Assembly: GCF_014243445.1 (NCBI RefSeq)
Contig: NZ_JACLQD010000004.1
Location: 372,001 to 436,000, forward strand
DNA: 64,000 nucleotides
From: Paragemmobacter straminiformis
GTDB lineage: Bacteria; Pseudomonadota; Alphaproteobacteria; Rhodobacterales; Rhodobacteraceae
Reading direction: 5' to 3'
Shown: positions 43,415 through 51,063 of the stretch, piece by piece
Numbering within the stretch: the stretch's first letter is position 1
Layout of the letters: every line of letters begins with the position of its first letter
Made by a program: the position numbers and the translations under genes
The notes under the pieces: generated by a model
The model's input: the letters and a program-made list of their open reading frames with translations, nothing else
What the model was told of the DNA's origin: nothing
Databases searched by the model: none

Positions 43415-44347
43415 ATGCCGATTGATCCAGCGACGATCTGTGTGATGGCCAATGCGGCCTCGGGCGGGAATGCCCGCGATGCGATGGCGCTGGGGCGGGT
43501 GATGCAGGTTTTCGGGCCTGCCGCCACCTTGCGCTATTGGGACAAGGGCGAGGCGCTGGGCGATGCCGTGGCGCGCGCCCTGACAGAGGGGTTTACCACC
43601 ATCGTCGCCGCAGGGGGCGACGGCACGGTGAATGGCGTGGCGCAGGCGCTGCTGGGAAAGGATGCGGCCCTGGCCGTGTTGCCGCTGGGCACGTTCAACT
43701 TCTTTGCGCGCGGTCTTGGTTTGCCCGACGATCCCGAGGCGGCGGCGCGCGCCATTCTGGGCGGGTATCCGCGCAACATCGCCATCGGCACGGTGAACGG
43801 GCGGGTGTTCCTGAACAATGCGAGCCTTGGCGTCTATCCGCTGATCCTGCAGGCGCGGGAACGGGTTTACGCGCGGTTCGGGCGGTCGCGGCTTTTGGCC
43901 TATTGGACGGTGTTCCTGACGCTGGTGCGGGTGCAGGCGACCAAGCGGATGGTGATCCGCGCGGACGGGCAGAGCCATGACCTGCGCTCGCCCTTGATGT
44001 TCGTGGCGCGATCGGCGTTCCAGCTGGACCATTACGGCTTGCAGGGGGCCGATGCGATCAGCGCCGACCGTTTTGCCGTCTTTCTTCTGCGCGAGGGGAG
44101 CCGCTGGCACATGCTGAAAGCCGTGGCCAAGCTGGGCCTGCGGCGGGCGAGGGCCGGAGCCGAGATCGACATGCTTTATGCGGGGGACATGACGGTCTTT
44201 CCGGCGAGCCGCCGCCCCTTGGTGGCGCTGGACGGAGAGCGGCTGCATCTGCGCGCACCGCTTGAATTCCGGGTGGTCGAGGGGCTGACCGTGGTGCTGC
44301 CCGGGGCGAAGGTCGCGGACATCGCCACCGGAGGCATCGGGGCATGA
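43415..44347 (+). CDS. Diacylglycerol kinase-like lipid kinase (DAGKc)
   Basis: Soluble DAGK-catalytic-domain kinase (310 aa) with the ATP-site motif AAGGDGTVNGVAQALL (GGDGT at 67-71) and the PLGTFNFFARGLGLP loop. Members phosphorylate diacylglycerol or sphingoid bases. The ATG at 43415 has GGGAAG upstream. Its stop overlaps the next gene (ATGA) encoding a calcineurin-like phosphoesterase, so the pair may turn over a common lipid or phosphoester; that link is inference. Confidence 0.82.
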   Translation: MPIDPATICVMANAASGGNARDAMALGRVMQVFGPAATLRYWDKGEALGDAVARALTEGFTTIVAAGGDGTVNGVAQALLGKDAALAVLPLGTFNFFARGLGLPDDPEAAARAILGGYPRNIAIGTVNGRVFLNNASLGVYPLILQARERVYARFGRSRLLAYWTVFLTLVRVQATKRMVIRADGQSHDLRSPLMFVARSAFQLDHYGLQGADAISADRFAVFLLREGSRWHMLKAVAKLGLRRARAGAEIDMLYAGDMTVFPASRRPLVALDGERLHLRAPLEFRVVEGLTVVLPGAKVADIATGGIGA

Positions 44348-45156
44348 GCGTGATCGTGCATCTGTCGGACCCGCATTTCGGGGCCGAGCGGCCCGATCTG
44401 GTCGAGCCCTTGCTGGCGGCGGTCGCGCGGTTGGCGCCCGATCTGGTGGTGCTGTCGGGTGATCTGACGCAGCGGGCGCGGTCCGGGCAATATGCGGCGG
44501 CGATGCGGCTGCTGGCGGGATGCCGCGCGCCCGTTCTGGTGGTGCCGGGAAACCATGACGTGCCGCTGTGGAACATCGGCCTGCGGCTGGTCGATCCGTG
44601 GCGGCGCTGGCGGCGGGCGGTCGGGCCGGAGCTTGGACCGCTGTTCGTGAATGACGCGATGCTGGTGCTGGGGCTGAACACGGCGGACCCGATGGCGTGG
44701 AAGAACGGGCGGATCGGGGCGGTGCAGTTGCAGCGGGTGGCCGAGGTCTGCGCGACGGCGGGTGCGCGGCGGCGGGTGCTGGTGTTGCACCACCCCTTGC
44801 AAGGCCCGCCCTCGGAGCCGCCCGCGTTGCGCGGGGCGGCGGCGGCGATCCCTGCGCTGGTCGATGCGGGGGTGGACATGGTGCTTTCGGGGCATCTGCA
44901 TTCGACCTATGCCACACCGCTTGCGGCGGCGCCGGGTATCCTGTCGGTGCAGGCGGGGACCTGCCTGTCGCATCGCGTGCGGGGGGATGGCAATGCGTTC
45001 AACAGCCTGCGCCTTGTGCCCGGAGGGGTGGTGCTGACGCATTACCGCGCGCAGGCGGACAGGACCTTTCGCGCCGATGCCGATCTTGTCCTGATGCGGG
45101 GGGCTGCGGGATGGGAGGAAGGGCGGGGTGCCGCCGCATCACCGGATGGTGTTTAG
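44344..45156 (+). CDS. Calcineurin-like metallophosphoesterase (CpdA/Icc-like)
   Basis: Phosphoesterase of 270 aa with all metal motifs in order: HLSDPHFG (D9, H11), LSGDLTQRA (D40), VPGNHDVPL (N70, H71), VLHHPL and SGHLHSTY. The layout matches cyclic-nucleotide phosphodiesterases of the CpdA group, but related enzymes act on lipids and other phosphoesters. It overlaps the lipid-kinase gene by ATGA. Confidence 0.82.
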   Translation: MSVIVHLSDPHFGAERPDLVEPLLAAVARLAPDLVVLSGDLTQRARSGQYAAAMRLLAGCRAPVLVVPGNHDVPLWNIGLRLVDPWRRWRRAVGPELGPLFVNDAMLVLGLNTADPMAWKNGRIGAVQLQRVAEVCATAGARRRVLVLHHPLQGPPSEPPALRGAAAAIPALVDAGVDMVLSGHLHSTYATPLAAAPGILSVQAGTCLSHRVRGDGNAFNSLRLVPGGVVLTHYRAQADRTFRADADLVLMRGAAGWEEGRGAAASPDGV

Positions 45157-45214
45157 GGCAAAGGGCCGCAATGGCGTAGGCTTCCCGCTTCCCTTGGAAT
45201 GCGAGGCGCATCGA

Positions 45215-45388
45215 ATGACACCCCCGACAGAACCCGAGCCTTCGGTGCCCGCGACGACCGAGGCGGAACGGCAAGAGCGGTCGGACCGCGTCTATGCCCA
45301 ATACAGTTCCGCCATGCGGTTCTTTGGCGAGGTTCCGGCCCCGCAGGCGCCCGTCATCAAGGATGGGAACGCCAAGGATCAGGTCTGA
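45215..45388 (+). CDS. Short hypothetical protein (57 aa)
   Basis: A small open frame starting MTPPTEPEPSVPATTEAERQ and continuing RSDRVYAQYSSAMRFFGEVP. It is Pro/Glu-rich at the front with no membrane segment. The ATG at 45215 is preceded by GCGAGGCG, a weak ribosome site. It lies 58 bp after the phosphoesterase gene and converges on the Aas-like gene 5 bp away. No family is recognised. Confidence 0.4.
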   Translation: MTPPTEPEPSVPATTEAERQERSDRVYAQYSSAMRFFGEVPAPQAPVIKDGNAKDQV

Positions 45389-45393
45389 CAGGA

Positions 45394-47583
45394 TCAGGCA
45401 GGATCGGCGAAAGCGCGGGTCAGGGCCGGATAGTCGGGTTTTCCTGACGCGAGCATCGGCAGTTTGTGCATCACCTCGAGCCGTGCGGGAAGCATGATCT
45501 CGGCCAGTCCTTCGGTTCTGGCCTGTGCTTTCAGCTGCGCCATTTCGGGGGTCTTGCCGCTGTTTCCGGTCGCGAGGGCCAGAAGGATGCGGTTGCCCTT
45601 GCGCGGATCGGGCAGGGCGATGGCCGCGGCAGAGAGGTCGGGCCAAGTGCGTTCGGCCAAGGCCTCGACCGCGGCGAGCGAGACCATTTCGCCGCCGATC
45701 TTGGCAAAGCGTTTGATGCGGCCCTTGATCGTCAGGAAACCTTCGGCGTCGAGGGTCACGGCATCGCCCGTGTCATACCAGCCGCCTTCGGGCGGTTCGA
45801 TCACGCCGGGGGCGGTGGCGCGGATGTAGCCTTGCATGATGTTCGGGCCACGGACCGAGAGGCGGAAGGCCTCGACCCCCGGGATCGGGTCGAGGTGGGC
45901 TTCGATGGCGGGAAGCAGGCGGCCGACGCTGCCGTTGCGCGAGGAAATCGGTGTGTTCAGCGCAAGGACGGGGGCGGTTTCGGTGGCGCCGTAGCCTTCG
46001 AGGATGCGCACGCCGAAACGGCGCGACCAGAGTTCGCGCGTGCTGTCCCGGATCGGCTCGGCCCCGGCGATGGCGGCGCGGAGGCTGGCGAAATCGTAGT
46101 CATGCGCGCGGCGGCCCCAGCCCGACAGGAAGCTGTCGGTGCCGAAGATGATGGTCGGCATGTGGTAATAGGCGGTTTCGGGGATGATGCGGTAATGCAG
46201 CGGCGAGGGATAGGCGACCACGGGTGCGCCCACCACGAGCGGCAGCAGGATGCCCGCCGTCAGGCCGAAGGAGTGGAACACCGGCAGGGCGGTGAAGATG
46301 CTGTCGCCCGCGTTGATGTCGGTCCGGGCGCGCAACTGGGCGATATTGGCGAGGATGTTGCCATGCGACAGGACAACGCCTTTGGGTGCGCCCTCGGTCC
46401 CCGAGGTGAAGAGGATCACGGCGGGGGTGTCGCGGGTCAGCGGCGCGCCGAAGGGCGTGCCGTGCCGCGCCGGACCGAAGCGGGACGAGAGCAGGGCGCG
46501 GAGTTTCATCTCGCGCGTCACGCCGGCGCGGATGTCCTCGGTGCGCAGGACGCGGGTGCCTGCGGCTTCGAGGTCGGCGATCACGGGGTGCAGCTTGATC
46601 TGGTCGATCATGGCCGTGCTGGTCAGCACCGTGGTCGCCCCTGCGGTGGCGAGGCAGGTCTTCATCGGGCCGGGGCCGAGCGTGGGGTTCAGCATGGCAG
46701 GCGTCACGCCAAGCCGCCAGAGCGCCAGCAGCACGGCCGGCACGCCGGCGGCGGTGGGCAGCAGAACGCCCACGGTCTTTTGCCCCGCGAGCAGCGGTTG
46801 CAGCCTGCGGGCCAGCACATCGGCGGCAAGGTGCAGGCGGCCGAGCGTCAGGCTTGCCCCCGTGGGGTCGGTCAGCGCGAGGCGCGAGGCGCCATAGGTC
46901 GCAAGCGTGTCGGCCAGCGCCTGCGGCAGGGTGTCGTAGCGGTTCAGCGCCACGAACCGCTGGGTTTCGAGAATGTCGCCCACCATTTGCGCCGCCCTTT
47001 CGCGGCGGAGCTTGCCCTTGAGCGACCCGTCCAGAACCAGCCGCTGCGGCGCGCCGACATGGACGCGCAGGCGGGGGAACCAGCGGCGGGGATAGCCGCG
47101 CTTGAGCCGGCTTTGGCGCGAGAATTCCAGCCCTTCGAAATGGATCGGGATGACGGGCACATCGGCCTGATCCACCAGCCATGCGGTGCCGGGATAGACC
47201 TTCATCAGCGCGCCCGTGGCGGTGATGCGGCCTTCGGGGAAGATCACGCAGGATTGGCCTGCGGTGATGCGGCGGGCCAGCGTCTTGACGGTCATCGGCT
47301 TGGTCGGGTCGATGGCAAGGATCGGCACGAGGCGCGCGACGCGGCGCATGAAGGGGCGGTCGGCCCATTGGCTTGTCATCGCGAAGGCGGCGGTGGGGCC
47401 GAGAATGGAGAACAGCAGCGGGCCGTCGAGCAGGCTTTGATGGTTGGCGGCAAAGATCACCGGGCCGGGGGTGCGCAGGTTTTCAAGCCCCGTGATGCGC
47501 GGGCGCAGGAGCGTGGCGAAGATCAGGCGCAGGGTGCCTTGCAGCAGACGGGCGGCAAGAGAGGGGCGGGGCTGCTGGGTCAT
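45394..47583 (-). CDS. Aas-like bifunctional acyltransferase/acyl-ACP synthetase
   Basis: A 729-aa two-domain protein. The N-terminal PlsC-type acyltransferase has NHQSLLD (H48, D53; H-x4-D) and FPEGRIT. The C-terminal AMP-binding domain has VILFTSGTEGAPKGVVLSHG, LEGYGATETAPVLALNT and WYDTGDAVTLDAEGF. This is the Aas layout, which re-acylates lysophosphatidylethanolamine with acyl-ACP. The usual Aas transporter partner (LplT) is not adjacent. GAAGG lies before the ATG, behind a run of 12-bp repeats (47611-47650). Confidence 0.85.
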   Translation of the reverse strand: MTQQPRPSLAARLLQGTLRLIFATLLRPRITGLENLRTPGPVIFAANHQSLLDGPLLFSILGPTAAFAMTSQWADRPFMRRVARLVPILAIDPTKPMTVKTLARRITAGQSCVIFPEGRITATGALMKVYPGTAWLVDQADVPVIPIHFEGLEFSRQSRLKRGYPRRWFPRLRVHVGAPQRLVLDGSLKGKLRRERAAQMVGDILETQRFVALNRYDTLPQALADTLATYGASRLALTDPTGASLTLGRLHLAADVLARRLQPLLAGQKTVGVLLPTAAGVPAVLLALWRLGVTPAMLNPTLGPGPMKTCLATAGATTVLTSTAMIDQIKLHPVIADLEAAGTRVLRTEDIRAGVTREMKLRALLSSRFGPARHGTPFGAPLTRDTPAVILFTSGTEGAPKGVVLSHGNILANIAQLRARTDINAGDSIFTALPVFHSFGLTAGILLPLVVGAPVVAYPSPLHYRIIPETAYYHMPTIIFGTDSFLSGWGRRAHDYDFASLRAAIAGAEPIRDSTRELWSRRFGVRILEGYGATETAPVLALNTPISSRNGSVGRLLPAIEAHLDPIPGVEAFRLSVRGPNIMQGYIRATAPGVIEPPEGGWYDTGDAVTLDAEGFLTIKGRIKRFAKIGGEMVSLAAVEALAERTWPDLSAAAIALPDPRKGNRILLALATGNSGKTPEMAQLKAQARTEGLAEIMLPARLEVMHKLPMLASGKPDYPALTRAFADPA

Positions 47584-47610
47584 GCGGGGCCTTCGGGTTC
47601 GGTTTCGGGG

Positions 47611-47650
47611 CCGGGTCTGGGGCTGGGTCTGGAACTGGGTCTGGAACTGG
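47611..47650. repeat. 12-bp tandem repeat, about three copies
   Basis: CTGGGTCTGGAA occurs twice in perfect tandem (47623-47646). It is preceded by the variant CCGGGTCTGGGG in the same register (47611-47622) and followed by a partial copy. It lies in the 5' leader of the Aas-like gene. Confidence 0.85.
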
Positions 47651-47727
47651 GGCGGGGCTGACGGATCGGAGCGGCAGTCACAAGGTGCGCCGCGCCGCCG
47701 CCACCCGCAAGGGCGGGTGTCGCAACG

Positions 47728-49155
47728 TCATGCCGTGGCAAGGGGCGGGCGGCGGGCAGCCCAGGGCATGGCCTGTTCGAGATCGCGCGCAAGGCGGAGG
47801 AGCAGGGCCTCGCCCGCGAAGGGGCCGACGATCTGGATGCCGATGGGCATGCCCGCCGCGCTTTGCCCCAAGGGCAGGCTGACCGAGGGTTGGCCCGTGA
47901 CGTTGAAGGGGCCGAGATAGGTGAAAAGGCTGGTGTCGCCCTGTCCGTAACCAGCGGCCGTAAGGTCGGGGCGGGTGGTGGCAAACAGGCCGTGTTCGGG
48001 GGCGGTGACAGGCAGGGTCGGTGTAAGGAGAACGTCGTAACCTGCTGTTCGGGTTGCAATTTCCAGACGGACGCGGCGCAGGGTTTCAAAGACCTGCATG
48101 ATGTCGGCGGGTGTCATCGCAAGGGTCTGCTCCAAAAGGCGCAGCGTGACGGGTTCGAGCGTGCTGTCGTCGAGCGGGCGGCCCAGTTTGCGCGCCAGCG
48201 CGGGCAGGGTGGCAAGGCCGAGGTTGAAGGCGCCCATGACGCCGGTCGCGATGTCTTCGGGGTCGACGGGCGAGGCGATTTCCTCGATGCCGTGACCGAG
48301 GGCGGACAGGGTGGCGGCGGTGGCGTCAAGGGTGGCAAGCACTTCGGGGTCCAGCGCAATCGCCCCCCATGCGCTGCGGGCGATGCCGATGCGCAGGCGC
48401 GGCGCGGGTTGGGCGAGTTCGGCAAGGAAGGGGCGGGCCGGAGGCGGGATCAGGAAGGGGTCGCCCGCTTCGGGGCCGGAAAACACGTCGAGCGCCAAGG
48501 CCATGTCGCGCACCGTCCGGCACAGGACGAAGGCGCGGGCAAGGCCGAAAAGCGCGTCTTGCCCGTCAGGCCCGCCCGAGACGCGCCCGCGCGAGGGGTT
48601 CAGCCCGACAAGACCGCAGCAGGCGGCGGGAATGCGGATCGAGCCGCCGCCGTCGGAGGCATGGGCGATGGGCACGATGCCTGCCGCCACGGCAGAGGCC
48701 GCTCCGCCCGACGATCCGCCCGCCGTGCGGTCGGGCGCCCACGGGTTGCGGGTGATGCCGTGCAGCAGGGTTTCGGTGAAGCCGGAAAAGGCGAATTCCG
48801 GCACGGCGCTGCGGCCCACGATCTTTAGCCCGGCGCTGCGGGCGCGGGTGATGAAATGGCCGTCATGGTCGGACCGGTTGCCGCGCAGAAGGCGGCTGCC
48901 GCATTCCTGAAGGCGTCCGGCCTCGGTCGCGCCGATGTCCTTGCGCAGGAAGGGCACAGCGCCGAAGGGGCCGGTGCCATCGGGCAGGGTTTCGGCGTCG
49001 TCGTAGAATTCGATCACCGCGTTGAGGGCGGGATTGACCGCGTCATGCCGCGCCCTTGCGGCGGCGGTCAGCTCGTGCGGTGCGATCTCGCCCTTGCGGA
49101 CGAGGGCGGCGAGGCCGGTTGCATCGTGGGAAAGGTAGTCGCTCTGGTCCATCAT
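47728..49155 (-). CDS. Amidase-signature hydrolase
   Basis: Amidase-signature family enzyme of 475 aa with the Ser-cisSer-Lys triad: K72 (VPFLRKD), S148 in TAGGSSGGAAS and S172 in DGGGSIRIPA. It hydrolyses a C-N amide bond; the substrate is unknown, and GatA-specific features are not evident. Two adjacent ATG codons (49155, 49152) are possible starts, with AGGGGG upstream. It is alone, about 100 bp from the cyclase gene on the same strand. Confidence 0.85.
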   Translation of the reverse strand: MMDQSDYLSHDATGLAALVRKGEIAPHELTAAARARHDAVNPALNAVIEFYDDAETLPDGTGPFGAVPFLRKDIGATEAGRLQECGSRLLRGNRSDHDGHFITRARSAGLKIVGRSAVPEFAFSGFTETLLHGITRNPWAPDRTAGGSSGGAASAVAAGIVPIAHASDGGGSIRIPAACCGLVGLNPSRGRVSGGPDGQDALFGLARAFVLCRTVRDMALALDVFSGPEAGDPFLIPPPARPFLAELAQPAPRLRIGIARSAWGAIALDPEVLATLDATAATLSALGHGIEEIASPVDPEDIATGVMGAFNLGLATLPALARKLGRPLDDSTLEPVTLRLLEQTLAMTPADIMQVFETLRRVRLEIATRTAGYDVLLTPTLPVTAPEHGLFATTRPDLTAAGYGQGDTSLFTYLGPFNVTGQPSVSLPLGQSAAGMPIGIQIVGPFAGEALLLRLARDLEQAMPWAARRPPLATA

Positions 49156-49255
49156 CGTCCCCCTGATCCTGCCGCAGGCTAGGGGGGCGGGGCGGCGCTG
49201 CCAAGCGGCAATGCCGCCCCCCGCACCGGTTCCGGCCAAGGGGGCGGTATTGCGC

Positions 49256-50062
49256 CTAGGCGTGAAGCAGCGGTTGGCCGAGCGAGACGACCTCGGGCGG
49301 GTTTTCGATGCCCTTGAGGTTTTCGAGCTGTCGCGTCTGCGCGGGAACGGGGCGGCCCGCGCCCTGATAGGTGGCGGCCGAAACCAGCACCTCGCCCGGG
49401 CGGGCGGCGCCTGCCATGCGGGCCAGAAGGTTGACGTCATAGCCAAAGGCGCTGATGCCCGACATGTTGCCTGCCACATCGGCAACCGTGCCGATGTAGA
49501 CGGTGCCGGTATGGACGGCCATGCCCACGTCGGCCATCTGGTGGCTGCGTCTGGCCGTCATGCGCGCGGCGAGTTCGGCGGCCTGGATCGCCTTTTCGCA
49601 ATGCTTGCCGTTGACGAAGCCGGGGGGCCAGACGGCAAAGACGCTGTCGCCCTGATATTCGAGGACGAAGCCGTCCGTCTTGTCGAGCAGTTCGTGAACA
49701 TCCGAGCGCATCGCCATGACAAGGCGGGCAAAATCCTTGGGGCTGGTCTTGGCGGACAGTTCCACCGAATTGCGGATGTCGATCATCATCATGGCCATCG
49801 GCACCTCGGCCCCGCCGGGGAAGGCGCCAAGGAACCCGTCGCATTTGTTGCAGTAATGCGGGTTCCGGTTCGACTGGTGCAGCCCCGTCATCCGCATCAC
49901 GAAACCGCCCGCGCCGCCGAAGGGCGCCTCGCACAGTTTGCAGCGCGGCGCGCCGGGAAGCATGGAATAGCGGCGCTGTTTCGAGGCGAGGACGGGGTGG
50001 CCTTGGGCAAAGACGGTGTACCAGAGTTCGGTGTTGCCATCCTGTTTTGCGAGTTCGGTCAT
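49256..50062 (-). CDS. Class III nucleotidyl cyclase with N-terminal zinc ribbon
   Basis: A 268-aa cytoplasmic cyclase. The front has two CxxC pairs (C41/C44 and C71/C74) typical of a zinc ribbon. The class III domain follows with metal aspartates D95 (MIDIRNSVE) and D139 (YQGDSVFAV) and the ribose/transition-state pair N211/R215 in GYDVNLLARM. It should make cAMP or cGMP. It is the last gene of a three-gene unit with 10-bp gaps, after a His-rich protein and a PLP decarboxylase. Confidence 0.8.
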   Translation of the reverse strand: MTELAKQDGNTELWYTVFAQGHPVLASKQRRYSMLPGAPRCKLCEAPFGGAGGFVMRMTGLHQSNRNPHYCNKCDGFLGAFPGGAEVPMAMMMIDIRNSVELSAKTSPKDFARLVMAMRSDVHELLDKTDGFVLEYQGDSVFAVWPPGFVNGKHCEKAIQAAELAARMTARRSHQMADVGMAVHTGTVYIGTVADVAGNMSGISAFGYDVNLLARMAGAARPGEVLVSAATYQGAGRPVPAQTRQLENLKGIENPPEVVSLGQPLLHA

Positions 50063-50072
50063 GTGGTCCTCG

Positions 50073-51053
50073 TTACGGTTTCTTCAAAAGGGAGTCGGGG
50101 GTGACCGAAACATCCAGCGCCGACTGGTCGGGGCGCAGGGTTTCGGGGCTGGAGGAGACGGCGGTGCCGAAGAGGTAGCTTTCGCCCGCGATCACGGTGA
50201 AGGCGGGAAGCATGCCGCGATAGAGCATGGTCAGATGCGCGCCGGGCTTGAAGGGCCAGTGGCCGGGCACGCAGTTTTCGGGGCCGATGCGTTCCACCCC
50301 GTCATGCGAGGCGGGGCGGAGACGGAGTGCCGGAAGCGAGGCGACGATGCCCGCCTCGATCTGCGATTCCGAAAAGCCCTTGGGGCGCTCGCGCAAGCTC
50401 AGCACATGGTCGTAGTCGGGGCCGAAGGCGGGGGCGTCGAAGCGGGTTCCGGCAAGGCGTCCGGTTTGCAGGTTGGTCATATGCGCCTCGTCGCCCTTGC
50501 CGAAGATCAGGTAGGTGGCGTGGTCGGGCTGGATGGCGTTATGGGCAAAGGGGCGGAACATCACCACGCGCTTCACCACGGCGTCGAAATTCTCGATCAG
50601 CGGGATGCAGCGGTCGCTGCTCCACGGGTAGAAATGGGGGTTGTCCTCGTCGCGTTCGGTAAAGGGGGGCAGTCCCTGAAAGATCTGCCCGCGATAGGTG
50701 GGTTTGCGGCCCGAGGCGATGTCGGGGATGGCGAATTCGTCGCTTTCCTCGTTCGAGAGGATGAACCAGTCCTTCGGGTTCTGGCGGCGGGCCTTGCGCA
50801 GGCGGGTCAGGACATCGTCGGGCAGGCCCAGTTCGAAGACGAGCTGATACTTGTGCTCTTCCATATAATACTGGGTCATGTGGACGGCGAAGATCGTCTC
50901 GTGGCCCACAAGGGTAAAGGCATGCTGGTGCGGCATGTTGTGGATGCGCGGCTCGAGCATGTCCTCTTTGGTCATGGAGTGGCCATGATGGCCGTGGTGG
51001 CCTTCGCCCTTGGGGTTGCAATGGTCGCAGGCGCAGTCTTTGGGGTGGTTCAT
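50073..51053 (-). CDS. Unknown protein with Cys/His-rich N-terminus
   Basis: A 326-aa protein that I do not recognise. Its front reads MNHPKDCACDHCNPKGEG and continues with HHGHHGHSM, a probable metal-binding tail. The rest is soluble and rich in aromatic and acidic residues, without signal peptide or membrane span. It lies 10 bp after the decarboxylase gene and 10 bp before the cyclase gene, so it is part of the same unit. Confidence 0.6.
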   Translation of the reverse strand: MNHPKDCACDHCNPKGEGHHGHHGHSMTKEDMLEPRIHNMPHQHAFTLVGHETIFAVHMTQYYMEEHKYQLVFELGLPDDVLTRLRKARRQNPKDWFILSNEESDEFAIPDIASGRKPTYRGQIFQGLPPFTERDEDNPHFYPWSSDRCIPLIENFDAVVKRVVMFRPFAHNAIQPDHATYLIFGKGDEAHMTNLQTGRLAGTRFDAPAFGPDYDHVLSLRERPKGFSESQIEAGIVASLPALRLRPASHDGVERIGPENCVPGHWPFKPGAHLTMLYRGMLPAFTVIAGESYLFGTAVSSSPETLRPDQSALDVSVTPDSLLKKP

Positions 51054-51063
51054 GGGGCGTGCC

